Part shown: positions 27,978 to 36,733 of the stretch, piece after piece
Position numbering within the stretch: position 1 is the stretch's first letter
How the letters are laid out: each line of letters begins with the position of its first letter
Assembly (NCBI RefSeq): GCF_000341345.1
Contig: NC_020302.1
Location: forward strand, 1,096,075-1,160,074
Reading direction: 5' to 3'
Length of the DNA: 64,000 bases
Source of the DNA: Corynebacterium halotolerans YIM 70093 = DSM 44683
GTDB lineage: Bacteria > Actinomycetota > Actinomycetes > Mycobacteriales > Mycobacteriaceae
The notes under the pieces: generated by a model
What the model saw: the letters and a program-made list of their open reading frames with translations, nothing else
Databases searched by the model: none
What the model was told of the DNA's origin: nothing
Translations under genes and position numbers: made by a program

Positions 27978-28505
27978 GTGGAACTGCGCATTCAACCCGG
28001 GGACATCACGACCATCGAGGTCGACGCCGTCGTCAATGCGGCAAACTCCAACCTGCTCGGCGGCGGAGGAGTCGACGGGGCGATCCACCGGCGCGGAGGC
28101 CGCGCGATCCTGGCGGAGTGTCGGCGCTTGCGGGCCGGGAAGCTACCGGACGGCCTGCCGGCGGGACAGGCGGTGGCCACCACCGCAGGCGAGCTGCCCG
28201 CACGCTGGGTGATCCACACTGTTGGTCCCGTATACGCCAAGGGCGAAGACCGTTCGGATATCCTGGCCTCCTGCTACCGCGAATCGCTGCGGGTGGCCGC
28301 GGAGCTGGGGGTGGCAACCGTCGCGTTCCCGGCGATCTCGGCCGGTGTGTACGGCTGGCCCATGGTCGACGCCGCACGCATCGCCGTGAACACCGCCGCG
28401 GCCATGACCGACGAGGTCGGCGGGGTGGTGCGCCAGGTCATTTTCGTTCCGTTCGGCGACGAGGCCGAGGCGGCCTTCCGCACCGCCGTGGACCACTTCG
28501 GGTGA
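27978..28505 (+). CDS. Macro-domain O-acetyl-ADP-ribose deacetylase (YmdB-like)
   Basis: 175 residues from a leaderless GTG. The whole protein is one macro domain: IQPGDITTIEVDAVVNAANSNLLGGGGVDGAIHRRGG (about 5-41) carries the ADP-ribose pocket and the catalytic Asn/Asp region, followed by ARWVIHTVGPVY and FPAISAGVYGWP (phosphate-binding loop). Members hydrolyse O-acetyl-ADP-ribose or remove ADP-ribose from proteins. Upstream in-frame starts at 27882 or 27951 would add an unconserved stretch. Confidence 0.87.
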   Translation: MELRIQPGDITTIEVDAVVNAANSNLLGGGGVDGAIHRRGGRAILAECRRLRAGKLPDGLPAGQAVATTAGELPARWVIHTVGPVYAKGEDRSDILASCYRESLRVAAELGVATVAFPAISAGVYGWPMVDAARIAVNTAAAMTDEVGGVVRQVIFVPFGDEAEAAFRTAVDHFG

Positions 28506-28671
28506 GCGGAGGACACCAGGAGATACGGGGAAAGGTGCACGGGCATCGACCATACGCCTTTCAGATGGCGGCTGCACTTGGCTACCGTTGCCCCGCTTTC
28601 GCAGTGGCCGCATCGATAACGCGCTCCAGGGCAGGGTAACCAGGCACTCGGAGCCGACGGGCCGGCGGACG

Positions 28672-30258
28672 CTACTTCGCCTGATCGGCCTTGATCAGAT
28701 CGGAGGCGCGCTCACCCATGAGCATGCAGGTGATGTTCGGGTTGACCGCCACCAGCTGCGGCATGGCGGAGGCGTCCACCACGCGCAGGCCGCGCACGCC
28801 CTTGACCCGCAGCTGCGGATCCAACGGAGACATCTCGTCGTCCACGGCGCCCATGCGGCAGGAACCGGCCGGGTGGTAGACGGTGTTGTGGGTCTTGGAC
28901 ACGTACTCCGCGATGTCGGCGTCGGACTGCACATCCTCGCCGGGGAAGAGCTCCCGCCCGGCGTACTCCGACATGGCGGGCTGGGCAACGATCTCACGGG
29001 CGAGCTTTATCCCCTCGACCGCGATGCGCATGTCGTAGCCCTCCGAATCGGTGAAGTAGCGCGGATCGACCTTCGGCTTGTCCCGGAAATCGCAGGAGCG
29101 GAGACGCACGGTGCCGCGGGACTTCGCATGCGTGATGTTCGGAGTCAGCGCGAAGCTCTCGTCGGCGGTGGGGTAGCCGTGACGACGGGTGTGCATGTCG
29201 AAGGGCACCGATCCGTAGTGCATCATCAGATCCGGGAGATCGATGTCCTCATCGACCTGAGAGAAGATGCCGATCTCCCACCACTGGGTGGCCTCCCGGG
29301 TCATCGGGACCTTGGACTCCCAGGAGATCACGGCCTCCGGGTGGTCCTGCAGGTGGGAGCCCACGCCGGGGGAGTCGACGAGGGCTTCGACACCGACCTC
29401 CGCGAGGTGCTCGGCCGGACCGATACCGGACAGCATTAGCAGCTTCGGGGTGTCGATCGCCCCCGCGGAGACGATGACCTCCCGGTTCGCCTTGATCATG
29501 GAGGTGCGGCCGAAGGGATTGTCGAGGTACTCGATGCCGGTGGCACGCTTGTCCTCGTCGAACAGGATCCGGGCGACCTGACGGTCCGTGAGGATGTCGA
29601 GGTTCTCCCGCTCCAGAATCGGGTGCAGATAGGACACTGAGGAGGACGACCGGGTGCCGTCCGCCTTCGAGTTGATCTGGAAGAAATCGGCGCCCTTGAC
29701 GACCGTCTCCCCCTCGTTGAACGGGGTGCGCGGAATACCCTGCTGTTCGCAGGCGTCCAGGAGAGCCACACCCAGCTGGTCCTTCGGTGGAACACTCATC
29801 AGGTGGACCGGACCGTCGTGGCCATGGTGCTCACCTGCCCGGTCATTGGTCTCCAGGCGCTTGATCAGCGGCAGGATGATTTCAGCGTTCCAGCCCTCCG
29901 CCCCGAGCTCCTCCCAGAGATTCATGTCCTCCGCCGGCGGGTGGAAGGCGATGCAGGAGTTGTGCGAGGAACAACCTCCGAGCACTTTGGCCCGGGAGTG
30001 GCGCATGAAGGAGTTTCCGTTCTCCTGCGGCTCGATCGGGTAATCCCAGTCCAATCCCGATTCCAGTAGTTCCGGCCAACGCTTGAGCTGCAGCACCTCG
30101 TCCTTGTCGGTGTCCGTCGGGCCGGCCTCGACCAGCGCGACGGAAACGTTCGGGTCCTCACTGAGGCGTGCCGCGACCACGGCTCCCGAGGATCCGCCGC
30201 CGACGACGATGTAGTCGTAGCTCTGCTCCGGGTTCTGCTCGGTGTTCTTTACCGTCAA
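28672..30258 (-). CDS. codA: Choline oxidase-type GMC flavoenzyme (choline dehydrogenase/BetA family)
   Basis: 528 residues from TTG 30258. It oxidises choline to betaine aldehyde and, if a true oxidase, on to glycine betaine with O2. FAD motif YIVVGGGSSGAVVAARL opens the protein. GGCSSHNSCIAF places a His at residue 99 and Ser at 101, the positions of the FAD-linked His99 and active-site Ser101 of Arthrobacter choline oxidase; E. coli BetA lacks that His. The active-site HNTVYHPAGS and VNPNIT (His/Asn pair) are also there. It is the last gene of an operon after betT and betB, so both steps to betaine are doubly covered. Confidence 0.87.
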   Translation of the reverse strand: MTVKNTEQNPEQSYDYIVVGGGSSGAVVAARLSEDPNVSVALVEAGPTDTDKDEVLQLKRWPELLESGLDWDYPIEPQENGNSFMRHSRAKVLGGCSSHNSCIAFHPPAEDMNLWEELGAEGWNAEIILPLIKRLETNDRAGEHHGHDGPVHLMSVPPKDQLGVALLDACEQQGIPRTPFNEGETVVKGADFFQINSKADGTRSSSSVSYLHPILERENLDILTDRQVARILFDEDKRATGIEYLDNPFGRTSMIKANREVIVSAGAIDTPKLLMLSGIGPAEHLAEVGVEALVDSPGVGSHLQDHPEAVISWESKVPMTREATQWWEIGIFSQVDEDIDLPDLMMHYGSVPFDMHTRRHGYPTADESFALTPNITHAKSRGTVRLRSCDFRDKPKVDPRYFTDSEGYDMRIAVEGIKLAREIVAQPAMSEYAGRELFPGEDVQSDADIAEYVSKTHNTVYHPAGSCRMGAVDDEMSPLDPQLRVKGVRGLRVVDASAMPQLVAVNPNITCMLMGERASDLIKADQAK

Positions 30259-30358
30259 GATGTCTTTCCCTTTCAGTTGTGGGTGCCGTTCCGCGGGTAA
30301 GGAACAGCACGTTGGTTTTGCTTGGGGTTGTTGCCCCTGTTACGGCGGATGGAATCCC

Positions 30359-31852
30359 CTAGTGCTTCTCCGGGAACCAGCCGGACACCGCGGGTTCCGT
30401 GTTCTGGTAGATATGCTTGGCCTCGCGGTACTCCTCGAGGCCGGTCGGTCCCAGTTCACGCCCCACGCCGGACATCTTGAAACCGCCCCACTCGGCCTGC
30501 GGTAGGTAGGGGTGGAAGTCGTTGATCCAGATGGTGCCGTGGCGCAGGCGGCGCGAGACCCGGTTGGCGATGCCCGCGTCCGAGGTCCACACCGCGCCGG
30601 CGAGACCGTATTCCGTGTCATTGCCGAGCGCGACAGCCTCCTCCTCGGTGGAGAAGGTCTCGACGGTGATGACCGGGCCAAATCCCTCCTCCACGACAAC
30701 CGCCATTCCTGAGGCGCACCGGTCGAGCACCGTCGGCGCGTAGAAGAAGCCCTTCTCGTGCTCCGGGCCGCCCCAGTGGCCGCCCGTGCGCAGCCGGGCC
30801 CCGGCCGCGATGCCGCGATTGACATAGTCGGTGACCTTGTCCCGGTGCTCCGCGGAAACCAATGGTCCGGTCTCCGCCTTCTCGTCGAAGGGGCCGCCCA
30901 TGACGATCCCCTCGGCGCGGCGAACCAGTTCGTCGACGAACTTCTCCGCGATGGTGTCCTGGACGATCAACCGGGCACCGGCGGAGCAGACCAGGCCGGA
31001 ATCCAGGAAACCGGCGTTCAGAGCGTTGTCCAGCGCGGCGTCGAAATCGGCGTCCGCGAAGACGATGTTCGGGTTCTTTCCGCCGAGCTCGAGGGCGACC
31101 TTCTTGATGGTGCGTGAGGCGGATTCGGCGATCTTCCGGCCGGTCACCAGACCACCGGTGAAGGAGACCAGGTCGACGTCCGGGTGGGAGGACAGGGGGG
31201 CGCCCACGGTGCCACCGTCGCCAAGCACGAGGTTGGCGACGCCCGCTGGCAGACCTAGCTGGTCGAGCACGTCGATGATGAGGATCGTCGTGTGCGGAGT
31301 GAGTTCGGCGGGCTTGATCACGAAGGAATTTCCGGCGGCCAGTGCTGGGGCGATCTTCCATGCTGCCTGAAGCAGCGGGAAGTTCCACGGGGTGATCATG
31401 CCGCAGACACCGATCGGCTCGTAGACGACGCGGGAGATCACGGAGTCGTCCCCTGCGTCGACGAGACGGCCGGGGTGCTGGTCGGCGATCTTCCCGAAGT
31501 AGCGGAAGCAGGAGATGATGTCATCCATGTCGCCCTCGGCCTCGACCAGGCGCTTGCCGGTGTCGAGCGCTTCGGCGCGCGCGAATTCGTCTTTGCGTTC
31601 GGTCAGGGCGTCCGCGACCCGGAACAGGAAATCACCGCGTTCGGCTGCCGGGCGGTCAGCCCACACGCGGGAATCGAAAGCGCGCCGGGCGGCGGCGATG
31701 GCGGCCTCGGTGTCTGCCGTCGCCGCCTCGGAGACGACCCCGACGGTGGAACCGTCGGCAGGGCAGATCACGGTGCGGGTTTCTCCGGAGGATGAGGACT
31801 CCCACTTCCCGTCAATGTAGAGGGTGGCGGTGTCGTGGCGTTGTTCAGTCAT
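30359..31852 (-). CDS. betB: Betaine-aldehyde dehydrogenase
   Basis: 497 residues from ATG 31852 with GGAGG 7 nt upstream. Aldehyde-dehydrogenase superfamily: PWNFPLLQAAWKIAPALAAGNSFVIKPAE (cofactor region, about 160-190), SFTGGLVTGRKIAE, LELGGKNPNIVFADAD (general-base Glu) and catalytic Cys in GLVCSAGARLIV. The cysteine context is GLVCSAG rather than the more common GQVCSAG. It oxidises betaine aldehyde to glycine betaine with NAD(P)+. It lies 12 nt after betT and 100 nt before the choline-oxidase gene, forming the choline-to-betaine operon. Confidence 0.93.
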   Translation of the reverse strand: MTEQRHDTATLYIDGKWESSSSGETRTVICPADGSTVGVVSEAATADTEAAIAAARRAFDSRVWADRPAAERGDFLFRVADALTERKDEFARAEALDTGKRLVEAEGDMDDIISCFRYFGKIADQHPGRLVDAGDDSVISRVVYEPIGVCGMITPWNFPLLQAAWKIAPALAAGNSFVIKPAELTPHTTILIIDVLDQLGLPAGVANLVLGDGGTVGAPLSSHPDVDLVSFTGGLVTGRKIAESASRTIKKVALELGGKNPNIVFADADFDAALDNALNAGFLDSGLVCSAGARLIVQDTIAEKFVDELVRRAEGIVMGGPFDEKAETGPLVSAEHRDKVTDYVNRGIAAGARLRTGGHWGGPEHEKGFFYAPTVLDRCASGMAVVVEEGFGPVITVETFSTEEEAVALGNDTEYGLAGAVWTSDAGIANRVSRRLRHGTIWINDFHPYLPQAEWGGFKMSGVGRELGPTGLEEYREAKHIYQNTEPAVSGWFPEKH

Positions 31853-31864
31853 GTTGTGCCTCCG

Positions 31865-34081
31865 TTATGGGTTCTGTGGGTTGGGGTATGGGGCGGTGCC
31901 GAAGTCCATGGGAGGGGCGTCGGGATCGATCTGATCGGTGTCGACCCACTCCTCCGGTGCACCGGCGTGAACCTCCCGGGTGGGAGTGCCGCGGACTCCG
32001 GTCAGGGACATGTAGGTCAGGTGGGCGTCGTAGGCGTCGAGGATGTCGGAGATGACTTGTTCCTTGGAGTAGCCCATGATGTCGCGGCCCTGGGAACCCG
32101 TGAGGGAGAAGACCTCGAGCTTGAAGTACACGTCTTCGACCGCAGAGAGGTTGACCGCGAAGCTCGGGACGGAACAGGCGACCGGGTAGGCCTGGTACTT
32201 GAAGTTGTCCTGATCCGGGAACTTGACCACCAGATCCACGTAGGGGATCGGATAGTCGGGGTGTTCGCCCCGGTGACAGGAGACGTCGACGCCGAGTGTC
32301 TCCAGTTCTGCGGCGACTTCCTCGACCGCTGGGGCGGCCACGTTTTCCACGTATTTGGTCACCTGCCCGGCTGAGGGGAAAGACATTCGGCGGAGGAGCC
32401 GCTGACGCCAGTTGCTGCGGCCACCGGCGTCGCGCATGCGACCCGAGAGCGCACCAGCCAGCGAGGCCTGTCGTGAATCGAGGGCGTACCGCTCGGACTG
32501 CAGCACCCGCCAAACACTGATCATCAGGAGGTAGATGACCACCGAGAACGGCAGACCGATCAGCACAGTGGCCGCCTGCAGCGTGTAGACACCATCGATC
32601 AACAGCATCACCAGCGTCAGCGCACCGGTCAGCACCGCCCAGACGATACGCAGCCACGGCGCCCCGTCAGAGTCGGTGGCCGAGGGCTTCGACGTCATGT
32701 TGGCCATCACGAGGGACCCGGAGTCCGCGGAGGTGACATAGAAGAGCATGCCGGTGATCACTGCCAGGGCGACCGTGAAGGTGGTGCCCGGGTGTTGTGC
32801 CAACAGGTTGAAGAAGCCGGATTCCGGGGTATTGACGGCCATCTCGAGGAAGGCCCGGTCCCCGTCCCGGAAGAACCCGAGGGCAGCGTTGCCGAAGATG
32901 GAGGTCCACAGCAGGATGAAGCCGAAGGGGATCAGAAGCACACCGAGGACGAACTGCCGCAGAGTGCGGCCGCGGGAGATACGCGCCAGAAACAGGCCGA
33001 CGAAGGGAGCCCAGGCGATCCACCACGCCCAGAAGAACAGGGTCCAATCAGCCAACCACTGGTCCGCCGCGTAACCCGGGGCACCGTCGGTATAAGCGAA
33101 GGTGTTCAGCATCATCGACGGGAAACGGCTGAAGAAATCACCGATATTCTGGACCAGCGCGTTGAGTAGATCGGTGGTTTTCCCGGTGAACAGCACCCAC
33201 AGCATCAGCGCAACGGCCAGAACGACGTTGAGCTCCGACAGGCGCCGGATTCCGCGGTCCACACCGGACACAGTGGACACAATGGTGACGATGACGGACA
33301 GGGCGATCAAGCCAATCTGGACGGCAGTGGTGGTGGGGATGTCGAAGAGATAGGACAAACCGAAGTTCAGGAACACCACGCCGATACCCAACGAGACAGC
33401 GATGCCGAAGATGGTGCCGATGGTGGCGAAGATCTCGACACCGTGCCCCGCCGCACCGTGGATCCGGCGGCCGAAGACCGGAGCCAGCGCCGAGCGGATG
33501 CTCAGCGGCAGGTGATAGCGGTAGGCGAACAGTCCGAAGGCCATGCCCATCAGCGCATACATTGCCCAACCTGGGATGCCGTAGTGAAACATCGTCCACA
33601 ACGGGGCCATACGTGCGGCATCTTCGGACAGTGGCGCACCCTCTGGCGGGGTGAGGTAGTTGGTGGCCGGACCGGAGATGCCGAAGAACATCAGGTCAAC
33701 GCCGATGCCAGCGGCGAAGAGCATCGCCGCCCAGGTGAAGGGATTGAACTTCGGGGTGGAGTGGTCCGGGCCCATCTTGGTGTTTCCGACCCTTGAGAAA
33801 GCCACGACCAGCACGAAGACTACAACGAGTCCGGCGGTGAGAATGTAGTACCAGCCAAGATGTGTGGCGACCCAGTCCATGGCGCCAAAGATCACTACCT
33901 CAGCCTGCCCGGGGGCGAGCCACGCCCACAGGACGAAGGCGATGATGAGGGTCGCTGAGGTCACGAACACCGGCCAGTTGACCGGAGAGCGTGATCTCTC
34001 TATTGAAGGTTTTTGATTGGACACCCCGTCGTCAGCACCTTCGAGGACGTCGTTCGGCGGGTGGGGATCAACCGTGGTCAT
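31865..34081 (-). CDS. betT: High-affinity choline transporter, BCCT family
   Basis: 738 residues from ATG 34081, which has AGGAGGA at 34086-34092; upstream codons in frame lack any signal. Twelve membrane spans (about residues 35-540) carry BCCT signatures: GIGVDLMFFGISGP, and the substrate box FFWAWWIAWAPFVGLFLARISRGRT. A long C-terminal cytoplasmic domain (about 545-738), as in BetT rather than BetP, contains VACSVPSF and YSKEQVISDILDAYDAHL and is the osmosensory part in E. coli BetT. It takes up choline by cation symport for betaine synthesis by the two downstream genes. Confidence 0.92.
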   Translation of the reverse strand: MTTVDPHPPNDVLEGADDGVSNQKPSIERSRSPVNWPVFVTSATLIIAFVLWAWLAPGQAEVVIFGAMDWVATHLGWYYILTAGLVVVFVLVVAFSRVGNTKMGPDHSTPKFNPFTWAAMLFAAGIGVDLMFFGISGPATNYLTPPEGAPLSEDAARMAPLWTMFHYGIPGWAMYALMGMAFGLFAYRYHLPLSIRSALAPVFGRRIHGAAGHGVEIFATIGTIFGIAVSLGIGVVFLNFGLSYLFDIPTTTAVQIGLIALSVIVTIVSTVSGVDRGIRRLSELNVVLAVALMLWVLFTGKTTDLLNALVQNIGDFFSRFPSMMLNTFAYTDGAPGYAADQWLADWTLFFWAWWIAWAPFVGLFLARISRGRTLRQFVLGVLLIPFGFILLWTSIFGNAALGFFRDGDRAFLEMAVNTPESGFFNLLAQHPGTTFTVALAVITGMLFYVTSADSGSLVMANMTSKPSATDSDGAPWLRIVWAVLTGALTLVMLLIDGVYTLQAATVLIGLPFSVVIYLLMISVWRVLQSERYALDSRQASLAGALSGRMRDAGGRSNWRQRLLRRMSFPSAGQVTKYVENVAAPAVEEVAAELETLGVDVSCHRGEHPDYPIPYVDLVVKFPDQDNFKYQAYPVACSVPSFAVNLSAVEDVYFKLEVFSLTGSQGRDIMGYSKEQVISDILDAYDAHLTYMSLTGVRGTPTREVHAGAPEEWVDTDQIDPDAPPMDFGTAPYPNPQNP

Positions 34082-34721
34082 GAGTTCCTCCTCTTGAAAT
34101 ACCACGCTCACCGCCCCATGTACCTGCGGTGAGAAGACTTTCAGAAGATTGTCAGACCCGAACAACTGTAGGTAAGGCGGATAAATAGAACTATTTGCTA
34201 TTGCGTTGAGCAATGGCCGATCTGTTCTGACTCTCACCCCAAAATGTGGCTCTGCGTGGGAATTTGACTTATAAGGGCGTAGTTTGCTTGGGATTTCCGT
34301 AATTACCCCCTAAAGGGGGCGGGTGGCAGATGATTTTCTGGAGGAAAATGCCTCGGCGCGATAAGGGGGATTGCCGGCCCTCGGGGTGGCTGCGCACCTT
34401 TATGAGATGGCGGTGGTTCATGAACTGCAATCGACGCCTGTTTCTCCGTGTCCCGGCGCGATGAGACGTGGCAAGTTGTGGATGGCGCAGGCGCATCGCC
34501 ACTTCCACGAGCGGGTGGCTTCGGTGCAGTAACGCGACCGCGCGCGAGCGTGTCCCGCGCTCCTGCCAGATTCCGTGCTTGCGCAGGTAGGTGTGCATGC
34601 GTGTGCCAGGCGCCCCTGAGGAGAGGTGGCCAGGCAATGTGAACGGGCGGGATGCAGGGAGGTCCCGGCAGACGATGGCGGGAGCAACGTGTTTTGCCTG
34701 GCGATGCCGGGCTGAAGGGGC
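34082..34721. other. betT upstream region, AT-richer, with an inverted repeat
   Basis: About 640 nt, clearly lower in GC between 34100 and 34350 than its surroundings. Near 34197-34217 the near-palindrome GCTATTGC-GTTGA-GCAATGGC lies 116 nt upstream of betT and is a candidate operator. A plus-strand GGAGG-like stretch near 34340 does not lead to a credible gene. The 34380-34720 part shows only weak, unsupported reading frames. Confidence 0.45.
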
Positions 34722-35177
34722 CTACCCGAACTCGCGCAGATACAGCAGCATCGCGCCGCCGCCGTCGGGCTCGATGTTGGTGAAACCGTGCCGTTCGTAG
34801 AAGCGCCGGGCCTCAGTGTCGGGGGCGTCGACGCCGATGTGCATCTCCTCGCAGCCGTGGGCCCGCACGAGCCGGAGCAGCTCGTCCAGAATCCGGCCGC
34901 CGATGCCCTCACTGCGGCGTGCAGGTTCGACGTAGAGCTCCTCGAGCTGTGCGAGGGGGCCGTCGTGGTAGGGGGTCGGGCGCAGCGTCGCGAATGCGAA
35001 GCCGACCGCTTCCTCCCCGCCGGCCAGGAGAACGATGACATCGTCGCGGGCTAGGAGCGTCTCGAAGCGCCGCGCGAACTCGACCGCCGCGGGTTCGGGT
35101 ACCCCGAACTCGGCGTTGAACCGGTGGAGCAGCGTGCCGACGGTCCTCGCGTCGGCCGCCGTGGCCTGACGGATCAT
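34722..35177 (-). CDS. GNAT-family N-acetyltransferase
   Basis: 151 residues from ATG 35177, leaderless (TAAAAT 6 nt upstream); GTG 35183 is an alternative. The acetyl-CoA site is clear: LEELYVEPARRSEGIGGRILDELL (motif A with RxxGIG, about 78-101), then FYERHGFTNIEPDGGGAMLLYL. It transfers an acetyl group to an unknown amine. Single gene. Confidence 0.86.
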   Translation of the reverse strand: MIRQATAADARTVGTLLHRFNAEFGVPEPAAVEFARRFETLLARDDVIVLLAGGEEAVGFAFATLRPTPYHDGPLAQLEELYVEPARRSEGIGGRILDELLRLVRAHGCEEMHIGVDAPDTEARRFYERHGFTNIEPDGGGAMLLYLREFG

Positions 35178-35183
35178 GGCCAC

Positions 35184-35189
35184 ATTTTA
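35184..35189 (-). promoter_or_regulatory. Leaderless -10 element (TAAAAT, minus strand)
   Basis: Read on the minus strand, TAAAAT ends 6 nt before ATG 35177 of the acetyltransferase gene. Confidence 0.55.
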
Positions 35190-35249
35190 CCGGAGGACCG
35201 TGACCGCGGCAGGATGTCGTCACTTGTCCGGTCCGCCGCGGGTGGAAAG

Positions 35250-35287
35250 GGAAACGACCCCGGCGGGATGCCACCGGGGTCGTTTCC
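35250..35287. terminator. Strong hairpin terminator
   Basis: GGAAACGACCCCGG (35250-35263) pairs perfectly with CCGGGGTCGTTTCC (35274-35287); 14 bp, 10-nt loop. It lies 37 nt after the stop of the minus-strand BaeRF gene and before the acetyltransferase promoter. Confidence 0.75.
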
Positions 35288-35324
35288 GGAATTCACTCCC
35301 TGGGGGAGTGGTCCATCAGCTGTG

Positions 35325-36512
35325 TCAGCTCCTCAGCTTCTCCTCCTCCGCCTGCCGGGGCGAGACCTCGTCGCGATCCGGGTCCACGGCGCGCTCGCGG
35401 CGCGGATCATTGGACATGCTGGGCACCTGGCTGGACGGGGTGGCGTCATCGTCCCAACGCAGGAACGCGGCGACCCCGCCGGGCAGCTCGGTGAACTCGT
35501 CGTCCACCGCGTACACGCCCGCATCGGTCTGGATCGCCTGGTAGAGCAGCTCCTCGATGTTCTCGGGCTCCTGGCCCGGGATGAAGATCAGCTCGTCGAC
35601 CTGGCCGCGCTGCAGCACCTCGGCCACCCGGGCACCACCCGAGACGGAACCGATGTCGCGGCCCTGGGTCTCCTGGAAACGCTCATCCAGCTCCCGCTGG
35701 CTGTTGTCGATGTATTCCTGGGTCGCCTTCGCCAGTTCCTCGCGGAAGGAGTCCCGCTCAAGACTGACCCCGCGGGTGCCACCGGAGAGGGTGACCAGCC
35801 GGTCGAGCACCTCGCGCTTGAGCTCGGCCTTGAGCAGACCCTGGGCCCGGACATCGCCGGTGAGCAGCACCATGTGCGGCTTGCGCTCCGCCACCAACTT
35901 GTTCACGGCCTCGGCCACGGCCTCGGCGTTGCGCTCCCAGGAGTCCTCGACGCGGGCCTCGAAGTTGTCGGAGCGCCAGCCGTGCCCCGAATGGCCGGAG
36001 TCGGCACCGGAGGAGCGGGTCTTGTGCAGTTCATCGTGACCGCCGTCGACGGTGAGCTCATCACCCCGACCATTGGCGCTCTTGGACAGGTTCGGGTCCT
36101 CGGGGGCGCGCAGGTGCAGATCCGCACCCGCCCGGTCGACCTCGATGAGCAGCTGACTGACGGCGTACGGGGTCAGCTGCAGCAGGGGCAGCAGCTTCGG
36201 CCGGTCGCCCCAGTGGGCCAGCTCCTGATGCGGTGGGACGGGCAGCACACGATCGAGCACGATCTCGGAGTCGGTGGCCAGGATCGCCCGACCGTGGCGA
36301 CCGCCGATCGACGGCTGGCGGAGAATGCTCTCCTCGATCTCATCGAGGATTGCCCGTGGCGCGCCCTCCTCAGCGACCTGTGAACGGAACTGCTGCCACC
36401 GGGTTTCAAGCTCTGAAGCGGCGGTGGGGTCTGTTCGGGTGGTGTCGAGATAGACGGACAGGAAAGGACCGTCATTGTTCTCGAGTGCGGACTTGAGCCA
36501 AGGGAGCTTCAC
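35325..36512 (-). CDS. BaeRF/Vms1-like release-factor-fold protein (Rv2629 family)
   Basis: 395 residues from ATG 36512. The protein looks like the actinobacterial Rv2629 family: SVYLDTTRTDP at the start, HMVLLTGDVRAQGLLKAEL in the middle, and a C-terminal eL30-like VDELIFIPGQ. This is the eRF1-like fold also seen in eukaryotic Vms1/ANKZF1, which hydrolyse peptidyl-tRNA on stalled ribosomes. Mycobacterial members are hypoxia or stress linked. The last ~45 residues are charged and disordered. Function in this organism unproven. Confidence 0.77.
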   Translation of the reverse strand: MKLPWLKSALENNDGPFLSVYLDTTRTDPTAASELETRWQQFRSQVAEEGAPRAILDEIEESILRQPSIGGRHGRAILATDSEIVLDRVLPVPPHQELAHWGDRPKLLPLLQLTPYAVSQLLIEVDRAGADLHLRAPEDPNLSKSANGRGDELTVDGGHDELHKTRSSGADSGHSGHGWRSDNFEARVEDSWERNAEAVAEAVNKLVAERKPHMVLLTGDVRAQGLLKAELKREVLDRLVTLSGGTRGVSLERDSFREELAKATQEYIDNSQRELDERFQETQGRDIGSVSGGARVAEVLQRGQVDELIFIPGQEPENIEELLYQAIQTDAGVYAVDDEFTELPGGVAAFLRWDDDATPSSQVPSMSNDPRRERAVDPDRDEVSPRQAEEEKLRS

Positions 36513-36733
36513 GTTGACCTCCTCGATTGTTGTTCAGCGGGGTCGAAACGCCTCTGCTACGGTCGCCCGACCGCCGCTTTTGTAACCCCCATGTTGCACA
36601 CATCGGTGGGCACTGACAAGGTTTTGGTCTCTGACCTGGATCGATGTTGGCATTGACGGTAGCCCCTCTCGAAAAGGTGGTCCCTGACACAGTCCGGGGG
36701 AACTTTCGCCGGGGTCTGGCCCGTTGGCCGGGT

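Noticed and set aside
34269..34637. Minus-strand frame containing a stretch faintly like an integrase/recombinase tail
   Set aside because: Similarity is too weak, no catalytic residues are visible, and there is no start signal; could be a decayed remnant but I cannot support it.
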